Below, piece after piece: positions 44,667 to 57,097 of a stretch of DNA of 64,000 nt. The position numbers were made by a program, and so were the translations under genes. This stretch comes from Lojkania enalia (Eukaryota > Ascomycota > Dothideomycetes > Pleosporales), in assembly GCA_010094045.1 (NCBI GenBank), contig ML986596.1, forward strand, positions 91,276 to 155,275, read 5' to 3'. How positions within the stretch are numbered: the first letter of the stretch is position 1; each line of letters begins with the position of its first letter. The notes below the pieces were generated by a model, which did no database searches, was not told the origin of the DNA, and worked only from the letters and a program-made list of their open reading frames with translations.

Positions 44667-46382
44667 GGTGGATTGTGGGCGCGGAATGTGGTCGCGAAGC
44701 TGCAACAGATGGCGATCAGCGTCGCGAACTTGAATTAATGCGCTTGCGATGGAAAGGGGGGTAGAAATAGCCAACACGAAGCTGGGAGGTTGGGACTGAG
44801 GTCGGACGGAACTGGGTCGATGCACACAGTTGGCGCTTACTGACCTTGTCTTGGTAATCTGCAGTATCACCTTGATGGGACCGCTCAGGAACACAATGGC
44901 GGGCGCAGATAGGCTTGATGGGGACGAGGGTGGACTGCCGAACGAAATATCAGGTCACGGCGAGCTCTGCTAGGTGAAGGTCGAGGTCATCCAGCCTCCC
45001 TTGGCGGCTATCCCAATCGACATTAGGCAGATTGAATGTGCTTTTAGGGAACGGCTTTTGATTCAGCTGCCCCGAACCACATTGTGCCGGATGCGGTTGC
45101 TGATTGGCTTCTCGCCATCTTCCAGGGATCGAGGATGTGGTTTGGAACTGCCCACCCAATGCAGTGAGGCGTTTCGGTTGCATGCCCGAGATAGAAACCC
45201 TTCCCGCTAACACCACTTCTCAGCCTCCTCGCGACGCCAGTGATATAAGCTGTTGGACCCATTGCAGAAGCATGCTCAGTGATCATCGTCGCAAGTACCG
45301 CTTTCGACCTCTATTTATCGCAATATATTATACCGTTCAAGAATTATAGCTTGCGACCCCCCGCTCTAGACCAGGCGACCCGTTTATGCCATGCAACGCC
45401 GTCCAGACCTTCCTTTTCGCGCAGCGCATCCTCAGCCGTTGGCATCGGCCGATTTCGATGGCGCATAATCTCCGAGTCACGTGTTAATTGGCCGGACTCG
45501 GGCTATATAAGCACTCACCGCAAGGTTTTGCTCCTCTCAGCGTGTCCTAAACCTCCTCATGCTGAACGCTAGAATACTACACACTAAGCAAACTTTTGAT
45601 CTTCTATGGCGTAAAATAGTAGTTATCTGTGCCTAAGGCAACAAGCTACGGTCTGCGTTATCGCATGGCTAATGGGATATCTTTCCGCTGGCAGTCGCCG
45701 GTTGGTACCAGTCTCCCACAGCTTGAGACCATGGTGCTTGTTACCACAACGAAGGGGTCAAGATATGGTCGCATGGCCAGTGAATGACTCCGTTGCCGCA
45801 TTTTGTGCATTTAATTTTTCATCACCAGACGCTCATTGGCCAATAAATTTCAGTGACACCTTGTGTCATAAACAGCCAGCTTCAACTTTGGTGCGATCGT
45901 TATGATTTAGGTTTAACCCTCCACTGAATCTTGGGGAGACCCACTGACTGATTGGCACCACAAATCAAATATCCAACGAGCGTTTGCTATTTCTACGGGG
46001 CGGCGGAGCAACGTTTTATTTGTTCTCCTTGCACTTCAGATCTCCCTCCGTTTCCCTTTACCTTCCCGTCAACAGTTCCGCATCTTTGTACAGAACACAG
46101 TTCGATCTTCCTAAGACCATCTACAAGAGGTTTCAAATATTCTTCGGGACCTTGTTGGCTTCGATCCATCGTCAATGTTTTACAACCGCAAAAGTTGATT
46201 TCCATTCTAATTAGAAAATCATTCCCTTAAAGTCCAGTGGGTATTAAAGCCAGTCAAGAGGTAGAGGAAAATACAAAGGTATCCACAAGGATGTATCAAT
46301 ATCTTATTCCCCTCCCATATGGAGATTCGAGACCGTCCTTTAATGATGAAGCTTCTCCCATCATAGCCCCTAAACTAGCACT
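44667..46382. other. DOT5 upstream region and unassigned region with an orphan promoter-like block
   Basis: Contains the DOT5 promoter, then about 1.5 kb without a recognised gene. Around 45477-45510 there is an E-box (TCACGTG), ATTGG and TATATAA in tight succession. The next recognisable sequence downstream on that strand is the decayed permease, starting about 900 bp later. Confidence 0.45.
45477..45510 (+). promoter_or_regulatory. Promoter-like block: CACGTG, ATTGG, TATATAA
   Basis: Three classical elements lie within 34 bp, TATATAA at 45504-45510. No convincing coding start follows within 500 bp. Confidence 0.35.
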
Positions 46383-48180
46383 GTGTTTAGAAAGGGGCAA
46401 GCAAGATGTGGCAGTATCTGCCATCAATACAAACGACAAAGTCAGAGGTCCAATAAGAAGGGATTGGTTGGTAGGATGCCGTACCCTTCGAACATTACTA
46501 ACACGGTCAAGGTCGTTGATGCACAAGACACTCGACCGAACGATATATTCGGTAATAAAGAAGAGGCTACGATTCAATATAAGACTATGCACTAGTGGAA
46601 AGATACCAATCTATTCTTACCGCTCGTACCGACTCACCCTAACAAAATAATACCTCGCAGGCACACAGGAGTTCGTACGTGAACCGTCCACAATGCTTTC
46701 CAATTGTCTACTGACGTTCTCGATCATAGTCCTCGTAGCTGAGAATATGTCTCTTGGTGTGCTCGCATTACCACAAGCAGTTGCCGTTATGAGGCTCATT
46801 CCAGGGCTTCTCATTATTTTGATACTCAGTATCCTTGCAGGCTACACCGGATGTTATAGGGCAATTCAAGCTAGCGTATCTTCAAGTGGCATCTTTTGCG
46901 GATGCGAGAGGGATCATCGGAGGCACATTTGGCAGCCGCCTCGTGGCGGTGTCGCAATGCCTTTTGCTTATCTTTATCATGGTTGCCCACATTCTTAGCT
47001 TCTCTATTGCACTGAACGTCATAATCGATCACAGCCAGTGCACTGTCATCTTCATGATCCTCGGTTCAATCGTTTGCTTCATATTAGGGTTACCGAGGAC
47101 TCTAAAAGGAGTTTCCTTCCTGTCGATTTTTTGTAGGTCTAAGCCCAGCCCTCAGAGAGTAATTGCTGACAGGATTAGCGTGTATTTCTATCATTACAGC
47201 AGTGACGGTTATCACGGTTGCCCTCGGGATTTCAAACCCAGATGCAGGGGATATCAAAATTGTCCAAGCCCATTTGTCTACCACTACCTACCTGAATCCC
47301 GTCATGAACATAATTCTGGCATTCTGTATGTCCTATTTTGCCATCCTTAGTATGATCTATGAAGCCACTGACGCGAAGCAGCCGGTCATGTAGCATTTTT
47401 TGGTCTCATTTCTAAGATGAAGCAGCCCCGGGACTTTCCTAAATTACTTGTCGCCATGCAGACGCTTGCTGTCACTTTCTACACCATCATCGCAGCAGTC
47501 ATCTGCTACTTCGCTGACTCTCTTATTTCTTCGCCCGCTCTAGACTCTGCAAGTCCGCTGGTGCGCAAGATCGGCTTCGGTATCGCGCTACCAACTATGG
47601 TCATAGCAGGAGTCATCTACGGAAGCGTCGTCTCTAAGTTCATTTACCTCCGTTTATGGAAGGGTACAAATGTAGTCCATGAGAAAACAGTCAAAAGTGT
47701 AGAGAGCTGGGTCGCAATTTGTGCTATAACCTGGTTTGTGGCCTGGGTGATCGCAGAGGCAATTCCCAAGTTAAACCTCCTATTGGGATTGATAGTGAGT
47801 ATCTCCAATAATTATCTCAACGAACCTAGCCCGGTCATTTGCAGGGCGCATTATTTGGTTCATGGTTCAGCTGTAAGTCCCCATACAAAGTCTTCCGGGA
47901 TCTATCATTAATCCATTCATAGATAGCATTCCCACGGTCTTATGGCTCTACATGAATTACCAAAATTGGACTAAAAACCGGCGTAACCTCTCTATTGCAT
48001 TGCTTAATGCTTCCTTCTTAGTTCTGGGTATAGGAATTGTGAGTCACCTAGACGCACATAAGGGCGACCACCCATCATTGATATATCTGTGTAGTGTATA
48101 TCAGGCTTATATTCATCGGGATATGCCCTTGCTCATGGCTAGACCAGCAAAGTCTTTTCATGTGCCAACAACTGGAAAAC
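46383..48180 (+). pseudogene. Decayed amino-acid permease (AAAP family, Mtr-like)
   Basis: A membrane transporter relic. A fragment reads NDIFGNKEEATIQYKTMH and then hits TAG (46593), where homologs have the conserved W-W. TM segments follow: VLVAENMSLGVLALPQAVAV, then GYTG, where a frame change (about 46853) is needed to reach VIGQFKLAYLQVASFADARG; HILSFSIALNVIIDHSQCTV and LGLPRTLKGVSFLSIF; a broken junction near 47130-47165; LACISIITAVTVITVALGIS; another frame change near 47395 before KMKQPRDFPKLLVAMQ. The 3' part is intact, with two good introns (47795-47844, 47873-47922) joining LLLGLI-GALFGSWFS-YSIPTVLWLYMN. Intact 3' splice sites with 5' frame damage suggest recent decay. Some breaks might be introns I failed to see. 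Confidence 0.75.
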
Positions 48181-51100
48181 CGTCATTCAATAATATTCAT
48201 GTATGACCAGGTCCGGAGACCGCAATGCTAGTTGGATTTATATTCAACCTCTTTCTGAAGGCCCTCAAGAAAGGAAAGAGCTTTGGTGTTAGCGGATTTG
48301 CGTTCCATTAATCAAATCAATGGAGCTCGTATTAAGCCTAGGAGCAAGGATACAACTCTTAACTTTTGTAGCGACCTCGAAGTTATTTGCGGGCTTCAGA
48401 AGAGTAGCTGGGGTACCTCTCTGGCTATTCCTTCGCAAATCTGCTGTTTCCTAGATTTCAAGAATGCTTGAATAATGCTGTCGTCAATATAGGTACGAGG
48501 AACCTTGGTATATCGTACCTCTGTTAGGTATTGATAGACGGAGAGATTTCTCTTAGATGTGAGTATCTGGAAAACATGTTTTGATTCTTTTTTTTTTTTT
48601 TCGTATGCTTAAACTAGTCCGCCGTACAGCGCAGTGAAATTGACCTCGCCTCGCCTTAGGTCTTTTCATGCAGTAGCGAAACTACTTGTCTTTTTTTTAT
48701 GAGCTGAGAATAGAGAATTGAGATCGAAGAAGCATATTAGCCGCGTCACAGAATCTATAAAGGGATCGCCCCGACCCTAAGCTAGAATAAAAAGCATTTA
48801 TTCTACATGCTTATGACGCCTTCCCCCGGTGATACCTTAAAGGCCTTGTATATATTTAGACTCAAATCCGATGGAGTTGTTGTTTGTCCTAGTCACAAAA
48901 GAATCAAAGTCCTCACCACTAGGGCCGTCATGGCCTTACACTTTTGCTTGCTTCATGGCATAAGCTTGACAATTGTCCGACATAGCTTAACGCCATAAGG
49001 GACTGTTCAAGTTCTAGTGGTATAGTTATGATGAACGATCATGAAGTTTAATTTGCTTGGACCCCAAGAAACTAGAGCATGTGGTTTAGCCCCCAATTAG
49101 CTAAAGCAACCCCAGCTGGAAATATGTAAATTTACTTTTGTTATACGGCGATTTGGGCGTGCAGGCGAGCATATTGTGATACAGTGCGACTCGCCGTGAC
49201 ACTATATTGGTCTGAGATAGATAAGTCCTCTAAATCCCCTTCGCCGCAAACATCGAAGCAAACCCTAGCCGACCTGCTACTCTTGTGATACAGTATCCAC
49301 GAAACTTTTCTTTTTGACCAAACCCCGTTCATTTCAATCTCCCAAAGTTAGCCTTCAGCCACTGTCTCAGCATTCCTTCAACACCACGTCGACATCGGCC
49401 TGAGGAACAATGAGCTGCAACGTTCGACCTCGTGCTTTCGAACGGTCTTGTACGTAGCGCCTATTTCTCCTTGCACAGCTTGACTCCGATGAAAAGTCTC
49501 ACAGCATTCCCACCATCTTTCATCTACCACATCGCATATGTCACGTCACACAACCCACCTCAACCACTTTCGTGGCCCTTCCTTCGTTCCCCTCAAACTT
49601 CCCCGCCATCGCTGATCGCCAGGAACCGCCTTGGTCCTGTCTGTTCAGCAATCTGGCATCTCCACGCCCCGGATTTCCTTCCTTTCAACGTGGCGGGGAG
49701 ACAAATTCGCGATCCTAATCCTCTGAATCTGACATGCGGCGAACGGGGTCTGAGCACCATCCTTGCATCCCGCTCTTGCTTTCCGTGGGACTGATATATG
49801 CACATGTCATCGAATCCATATTACTTATGTAGAAACCGAATAGCTTGCGGGAACATGGAGGGAGCAGCGTAGCGCAGCGAAGCGGCTTAATCTGCAGTGC
49901 AGTGCACCGACAGTATAATTGTGTTGCCCTGCACCGCACATCCTCACTATCGAAAACCCGCACATATCGATAGCCCTCCGCCTCAACAAGCCCGTAAGAC
50001 ATAAAACCTCGTAATAGTGATTTCCCCGAGGTCTCGGACTCCCTAGACGCAAATATCGATAGCAGCACTGTATTAAGTCTTGTACAGTACTAGGTTGTTG
50101 CCCCGAATCCCGCTCGCCCAATCGCCACTCTCCCCTTTCCCATCGTTGCCCCAAAACCGACTCCGTACCCATCCATCTTATCACAAACCCCTCCCCTTAA
50201 CCCACCAAAAAAAAAAAAAAAAAAAAACGCCGTTACCGGGTCAATGGTCCCTTCTCGAACGCTTTGCTGCCCCGGCACCTCGCGTTTCGGACATGCATCG
50301 CACAAGCGAGAAGAAAACATGGCATCCCGGCATTATATTTCCACGCATAAAGTTTGTGAAGGGCATGTCTACTTGTGTGGCGGAGATACAGTTACTATTT
50401 CCTCGGCCGCCCCACACTTGCTGAAACGTGGGAAATGCCCTTGTGAAGATGAGAAGCCACGTTCGTCCCGTGCGATATTTCGCTGCGCAAGATTCCCAGT
50501 CGATCATTGCTGGGCGAGTAGTGAACGGTGTTGACACAGCTCATGTTCAATCTTGGATACTGCGCCTCGAAATATGTGATCGTCAGGGGCCGAAATAATG
50601 CCTAGTTTTGCGGCTCAGCCGGCTAAGTTTCTCCTTCCATTCAAATGTTTGCAAAGACTAGCTATCAAATCCAGTAATGACTAGACCATAGAGCTACGTA
50701 TATCAAATCAAAGAGAAGTCATATATACATAAATACACACCTCAAGAAGCAGATTGTCAACGGGGAGTTTTATGCATACATTTCGTTTCTTCTCCAGCGA
50801 GAATCGCACGGTATAATCATCAAGGATAAAGACAAGTAGCTAAGAACTACTTGGTAGAATTGAAAAAAAAAAAAATTTCGATGCAAAATACTCGTGATAC
50901 CAAAATTGGACTAGAGAGAAACACATTAAGAAAAATCCTTGATGCTAAAAACTCCGCCGCCATGCCTGATGGTGTAAAAAGAAACATGACAAAGGAAAAA
51001 AGTTTCTCCAATCCTAGAAAAAATGACTCTAGATTCCATTCAGAAAATGTCAATTGTGACGCAGGGGCACTAGTCCTCGTCACTGGTCTTTTCCAAAGCG

Positions 51101-51423
51101 AGAGTCGAGCGTGGTGGGAAATAATTTCGTTGTCAAGGAAGACGACGGTTGTATTTGATCTTGTCAGGGAAAACCGTACAGGCCCAAACCTATCTGTCTT
51201 TCCTCGCCTCCTCCCATGATAACCAAACCCGCAACACCAAGACCCAACCCCACTGTCCCTGCATGTGGAGGCAGAACAGCAACGCGAACAAGAAAGCGGT
51301 CAAGAGACCAAATGCGAAAAGTATTGTGGTAACCCCTGGTCTATCCACATTACGGCGTATCCAAGAAAATAACGAATCCTACTCTACACCAACTAAAACC
51401 AACACCATGGAGTCATGACGCGC
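48181..51423. other. Gene-poor region
   Basis: About 3.2 kb without a supported gene. It has T-runs (48588-48602), an A-run (about 50208-50227) and degenerate short frames. A Cys-bearing frame at 50320-50534 on the plus strand is too weak to call. Confidence 0.5.
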
Positions 51424-52725
51424 TTAAAAAAGGCGGAAGCGGCGGTAGGTGTCATAGCCGTTGTAGCCGGCAGCGCTGGAGGTAGCCGCGGCGGATGAGC
51501 TTGTGGCTTCCTCGGGAGCAGCGGTGGTGGACTCCTCCTCAGGTACGATAGTGAAGCTGAAAGAAGGCAGAGCAGTATCATAGCCGCCAGTTGGGAGGAC
51601 GGCGCCAGTAGACCCAGAAGTCTTCGTGTAGGTTACGAAGCCAGTGGAGCCACCAGTTGGGCCGACGACAGTGCTGTTGCTGACTGGGTAGGGTGCGGTT
51701 GGAACTGCAGAGCTGCTGTAGGGGTTGTAGAAAGTGGAGGTAATAGTATCCTCACCCTCGACAGTGCTGCTCTCTGGGGTTTCATAACCAGCAGTCTGGA
51801 GAGATTAGACTAGATCATTTCTTGAAAGCTTGACGATACTTACAACAGTGACGGTCTCCTGGGCAGTGACGGTGACAGTGACTGGACCAGCACAGCCCTC
51901 ACCCTCGCCTTGGGCCTCAGGAACAGGGCTGCCCGAGCTTGGTGGAACAGTAACATACTTGGTGGTGGTGGAGGTGGAGGAGATGGTAGTCGTGCCAGTC
52001 GGGGTGTCGGCGGCGGCGGTGGTCTCCTCATAGCTGCCACCAACGGGCTTAGTGATGTAGACAGTCGAGTAGATGGTCTCAGTGGAGGTGGTAGGGATCA
52101 GCTGAGTTTGAGCATGGGCGGATGAGCTAACACCAATAGTGTAGACAATTGTCTGGGTCATGGTGTGGGTGATTTCGCTAACAGGAGTCTTAGAGGCAAT
52201 AACAACCTCGCTAGCGCCGGAAGAGACGACGGGAAGACCAGTCGACTCTGGGATCTCACCCTTAGAGCAGATTGTAGTGCCAACTGGAACAACGGTAGTT
52301 TCAAGGATGACGCTGCTAGAGACGGTCTTGGTGATGATTTGAGTGGAGTAGATAGTCGAGGTGACAAGCTCCTCGCCCGTGGGATATCCAGTACCGGTAG
52401 GATAGACGCCAGTTCCGGTGGAAGAGAAAGCAGTCTCAGCCTCAGCCTCAGCAGTGGATGATGGAACTGACGAGGCGCCAGTGGCAGGTCCAGTCGGCAC
52501 ACCGGTGCCTTCGTAGGTAGGATATCCCTCATAGCCTCCAGCTGAGCTAGATGAAGAGGCCTCTTCGGGCAAGACAGTAGAGCTCTCAACTGCTGAGGTC
52601 GAGTTCATAGGTGGGTATACAGGGGTGTTGTCGCCATAACCATACTGGCGGGCTTGATGACGGCGGCCATGGGAGGCATCGGCTGCGGCGAGGGCAGCGA
52701 GGAAGGCGACAGTAAGCTTCATCAT
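51424..52725 (-). CDS. Ser/Thr-rich secreted or wall protein
   Basis: Predicted extracellular glycoprotein of 417 aa, function unknown. Exons 52725-51844 and 51795-51424, with a 48-nt intron (GTAAGT...CTCCAG). The signal peptide is MMKLTVAFLAALAAADA; the start could equally be the second ATG at 52722. A GRRHQARQYGYG segment just after it looks like a Kex2-type processing site. The mature protein is rich in Ser, Thr, Gly and Tyr with repeats of YPTGTG, TSTIYSTQIITKTV and ETIYSTVYITKP, the T-x-Y-x-T-x-x-x-T pattern of fungal wall proteins. It ends GYNGYDTYRRFRLF with no hydrophobic GPI signal. No enzymatic domain is visible. Confidence 0.82.
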
Positions 52726-53347
52726 TGTGACAGAGTGTGCTCCTTGCTCTTTCTGAACGGACTGATTGCTAAGGCTTCACTGGTTCCTGGTAACGACGGA
52801 CGAAAGCGATTCGATTTGCCGGATATTGATACTGCGAAAGAAAGCCAGGCAGAAATCAATTCTGCGGAAGTGTGCTGTAAGTCCTGGAAGGAATGACTGG
52901 AGTTGGATAAATGAGAGACGGTGTCTACAAGAGACTAAAGCGAGTGTATAAAGGAAAGTGAAGCCTTGCGGTGGTGGGGAAAAGAGAGCTAGGGCGGCGA
53001 GGAGGTTTCTATATGAGCGTCGGATTGATTGCAGGAACCCCCGCCAAGGAAACAACGGCGCACGACCCCTGGCGGCTGTTAATTTCAGCCAGGGTCGGCC
53101 AGGAACAGGGACCACTGACCGCCGCGAGCCTTCAGGAACAGGCCTGCGGTGGCGGCAGGAGAGTGGCCAGTCAGCGCGCGGGCTGCTGGGCGCCGGGGAT
53201 TGGAGCCGCTCGGCAGCTTGCGAGCGCTGCACGCTGTGGCCGGTGTGTGGGTGGATGGGCCTTGGGGCTGCTCAGGGCCGACGGCCTGCTGCGCCCTCTC
53301 CTCCGCGCTGGATCGTGGTAGTGATGATGACGATGACGATGCCGCTG

Positions 53348-53385
53348 CTGGATCTGGATCTGGATCCGGATCTGGATCTGAGCCT
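53348..53385. repeat. GGATCT-type short tandem repeat
   Basis: Five to six imperfect GGATCT units in a row, with one CCGGATC variant. Confidence 0.7.
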
Positions 53386-54581
53386 GAACCTGAACCTCTC
53401 GCCCAGTCTTCTTGCTCTTCCTCGCCCACTGCTCACGCCGCTCATGCTCGCCGGCCGTCTGCCTCGCCAGACCCAAATTGCGACTTACTCCCACTTGGCC
53501 AAAATAGCACACGGGCATGCGATGATCCTCCCTGCTAAAACAAACACACGGGCGGGCCAGGCGCGGGTACCTGGCAGCGATGTGCACACTGTGCGCCGCC
53601 AAGCAGGGTCAAGAAAGCGTTGTGCGTCTGCGGCTGACGGGAGAGAATGGCACCGCGCAGCAGCCCGCGACCAGCGTTACCAGCATCGCCCGTGCAACCG
53701 CTAGGAACGAAATGTGCTCGTAGGTGTCATCTCGTTATTGTCGCTGCTCGTGTCCTGCTCGTGGAGAGTGGTCGATTCGCGTGATAAGATGATGAGGCTT
53801 CTGCCTCGTTTCACCCCAACCCGCCATGGCCATCAGCGTGAAATCTCCGAACAAGCTTTCCCGCATACCGTATCCGTCCACTTGAGACACCTGGGCTCCA
53901 CCTACCGCCCCTCGACCGCCGTCCTAATTTACATCTCCGGCGCGATAGTATTCACCTTGTGTGAGCGCCGTCGAATTTGACATCATCGGCAGCTTGCAAG
54001 CCAACAGCATGAATTTGGCTGTCTGCATAGTTCAACAGAATCCACAAAGGCACGAAACTCCAGCGCAACCGCCCTAGCGCAAACAGACGGGCGAGACCCA
54101 CGAGCGACAGCCACTCCCGTTTCGCGAGTACCCCACTGGGGCCTCACCCGCCTGTCCCGCGTATCAATCTGACCTTTAGAAGGCAGCCATACCCTTCCTT
54201 TGCATGAAAGAAAGTAGTGCCTTCAGCTCTAATGTGCTTGAGAGAATCTAAAACGCTTCTCCAAATCCCAAACCCGAGGATCCAGCCCTACCGAGGATCC
54301 ATCGACCAGAGACATCTGTTGCAAAACGTGGAGTAGATAAATGGGTTGTCGCTTTCCTGGGAACGCTGCATGGGTGTAGTACGGGCGTGTCCCTGCTGCC
54401 TTCATCAATCTGATGATGAGCCCACGCGGGCTGGAAATTGGTCCTCGCACTTGTGCGGAGTATACCGATGATGGCTTCACACCCTGCCTCTATTCTGGGA
54501 TTCCATCTTTTTTTTTTCATTTGCCATTCTCTCTTTGCTCCCGCCATCTGCACCGTTTCTTTTCTTAGTAGTACACTGTTC

Positions 54582-54600
54582 GACGCCGCTTAGCGGCGTC
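54582..54600. repeat. Perfect 8-bp stem hairpin
   Basis: GACGCCGC-TTA-GCGGCGTC, an 8-bp perfect inverted repeat with a 3-nt loop, in non-coding sequence. Confidence 0.8.
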
Positions 54601-56836
54601 CCATTCGTTTAGTAATATGCTCTGACCTCAGACGGGCAATCTCAAAAGTGAGCGTCGTGCTACGGAGATTTAATCTATTAAGCGTTCCTTCGGTAGAATC
54701 TCGTCATTCGTCAGCAGCCCCGAAAGTTGGCATTGCACAATACCAGCCGGAGAGCTCATTCTAGTTCTGTGTAGTGCTCTTAATCGCCCTAGGAGCCATG
54801 CTTGTAATTCGCGATATGTGGAAATGCGCCTCATTAGGTTCGGTCTAACTTGACAGCCACAGATCCATACGACTCATCATTCGCCCCATAATTCGTGAAT
54901 AGAGTATTGAGGTAATTAGTAGCTTTGTCACCGCACCATATTCCTGCATTAGCTGTTGCTAATGTGGCATGAATAATCCTTCCTACGGCGTAGCTATAGA
55001 GCACGAAAATCGTGATTATATTGTATTTATCCTTGAATCTACACCAGAGACAAAAGGCTTCCTCTAATCTCATGCACTAGACGTTCTAGGTTCGAAGCCG
55101 AAGTTCCTATCGTATTTCGAAACCTCTAGGTCATGAAACGCGTACAATTTCTCCACTAATACTAATTTGTATGCAACAGTGAACCCAATCCTCTCGATCG
55201 CGCTCCCTCGTGATATCTTCCTCCATCCTTTCATGGTTCTCAATGTGGCGTTAGCGCCACAGCTGCGGAACTGGGACCTACGAGTGGGGAGAGCAGAGCT
55301 ATTCCACTTTGAAACACAAGCCACGTCCATCCATCTATCACTGTAGGATCCACGATTTGCCCGAGCCGAGCCGAAAAGACACTTTATCGATAGGTGTTGG
55401 CTAGAATTTCATCCATAATCATCCGCTACACGGCATTTGAAATGTGCGAGTAGGCAAGGCTCACTTTACCCATTCACATCACTTGATCTCGTTTGTTGAA
55501 AAACCACGACTTCACTATCCGAAAAATGGAATGGCTTGTATTAGAATAGGACAGTCTCCTTAATCTCATTTGTGTGTTTTGTATCGCTACTCCCTCTTAA
55601 TAACGGAATTCTAAACATGCTTCCGGGCGTTGTCGTTGACGGGGCTAGACTTCACTGGTTTTCTATTGTAGAAGAGCACACCTCGACCTTCCTACTGAAA
55701 TGGATTTCCGTGGATAGACCGGCGAGTCTGCTGTCAATCTCGTCCTCGGATCAAGAGTATGGCTTCTAGCTGGCTAGATGGCTAGGCTTTTTCCGTGCAT
55801 GTCGTTCAGGGTCAAGCCTTCTCCCGACTATATCGAACATCTACAAGTAAGCAGTGCTCTTCACAGCGTATTTTTGTCTCGCCTACACCATATCTATACC
55901 ATCCGTCCTCTTTCCTTTTGTTCAACGACGTTGTCGGCGTCTACGCTCGTCGCAGAATATTTAGCTTTTGCATTCTCGGACCATTTCTGTATGGTACATA
56001 GGGCCCGGCTAGACAATCTACCTAGGCGCAGCTTCCGCTGCAACAATAGCATGTCACATTGAAGATATAACCAACCGTGGCATACTGGCGAACGGGACTC
56101 TATTTTTCTGGATCAAGTACTATCGCACTTGGTTAGTGCCGAACTTTTCGCAACTCAAGCAGTAATCCATAGTCGGTAAAGAAGTGACAAAACCTAACCG
56201 GGCCACAGCAATTAGCCGCGTTCTTAACAGATTTCTAATTTGTGTTTAAAGGGTCTTCCTAAACGGGATGCGGCCCATAAAGGGTAGGTCGATATCGCTC
56301 ACTCATCGGGCATCTCATCTCCAAAGGGTTGTGCTGGTCGTTATATGAGACCGCACAAACATTCGACTAGTGGGGGCAAGTAGTATCTCATGATGCGTTA
56401 TTTTAAGATAGGAGAGAAACTGCGCAGTCTCGATTCGCGTCTACCGGAATCCCACGTGCGGATCGAGCTTCTGCTTCTCCTCTCTACGGCCACGGAACGT
56501 TTGTGGAAATAATATACAATGCGAACGAAGACATGCCCCCAACGTCTATGGAACCTTTTGAAGAAAAATGGTATTGTCCCATTTGTGCTACGGCGAGCGG
56601 TTGTCTAGTCCAACAGAAACGTTCACTAGGTCATAGACGCTCTCTCGCAGGCCCTGTGTTGGCGGCTCGAGCAGAGCATGGACATCATCAATTATCCCCC
56701 GAGCGGTTACTTATTTCCCACCTATAGCAATGCATCTAGACTTTAGTGTTCCTGGCTGCAACGGCCTCCGTTCCCTCACCGCATTGAGTGTGTACCCGCC
56801 TCGTTATCGGTTCGCCTCTCACCGCACCTTCCCCCT

Positions 56837-57097
56837 ATGTCACCTCCCACCTTGACCTCCACCACAGGAGCCTCGTCGAACCCTCTCGAAACTACAGAGC
56901 ACCCAACTGACCTGCTAGCGCCTTGGCGTCCTCTGATGCATATAAGAACGCCCTTCTTCCTTTGGCTTTTTCTCTTCTTCTCTTCTTTAGCTCTCGTAAG
57001 TCTCCCCAACCCCACCCCAAAGTCCTCATGTGTGCTGACATTGCCTTCCGAAGTTTGCCTTTTGGCTTAGATCAAGTGTAGTATCTGTTCTGTATAG
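56837..57097 (+). CDS. Possible small membrane protein (speculative)
   Basis: A 61-aa candidate: an ATG at 56837 opens a Thr/Ser-rich segment, then HIRTPFFLWLFLFFSSLAL, a hydrophobic helix. A perfect GTAAGT donor follows at 56996 and a CTTAG acceptor at 57069-57070 continues in phase with IKCSICSV and a stop at 57095-57097. I recognise no family. The helix and donor could be chance in CT-rich sequence. Confidence 0.25.

Larger units (their letters stand above)
52726..56836. other. Large gene-poor region
   Basis: About 4.1 kb. The first 1.2 kb is GC-rich upstream sequence of the Ser/Thr-rich gene with a GGATCT-type repeat (53348-53385). The rest has only short frames; 54834-55330 on the minus strand contains two adjacent frames without family resemblance. 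A perfect hairpin lies at 54582-54600. Confidence 0.5.

Noticed and set aside
50847..51219. Overlapping frames on both strands
   Set aside because: Low-complexity AT-rich sequence downstream of the Ser/Thr-rich gene; frames in both directions cannot both be real and neither matches a family.
53085..53704. Overlapping frames including a Leu-Asp repeat frame
   Set aside because: Produced by the GGATCT repeat and high GC; nothing conserved.
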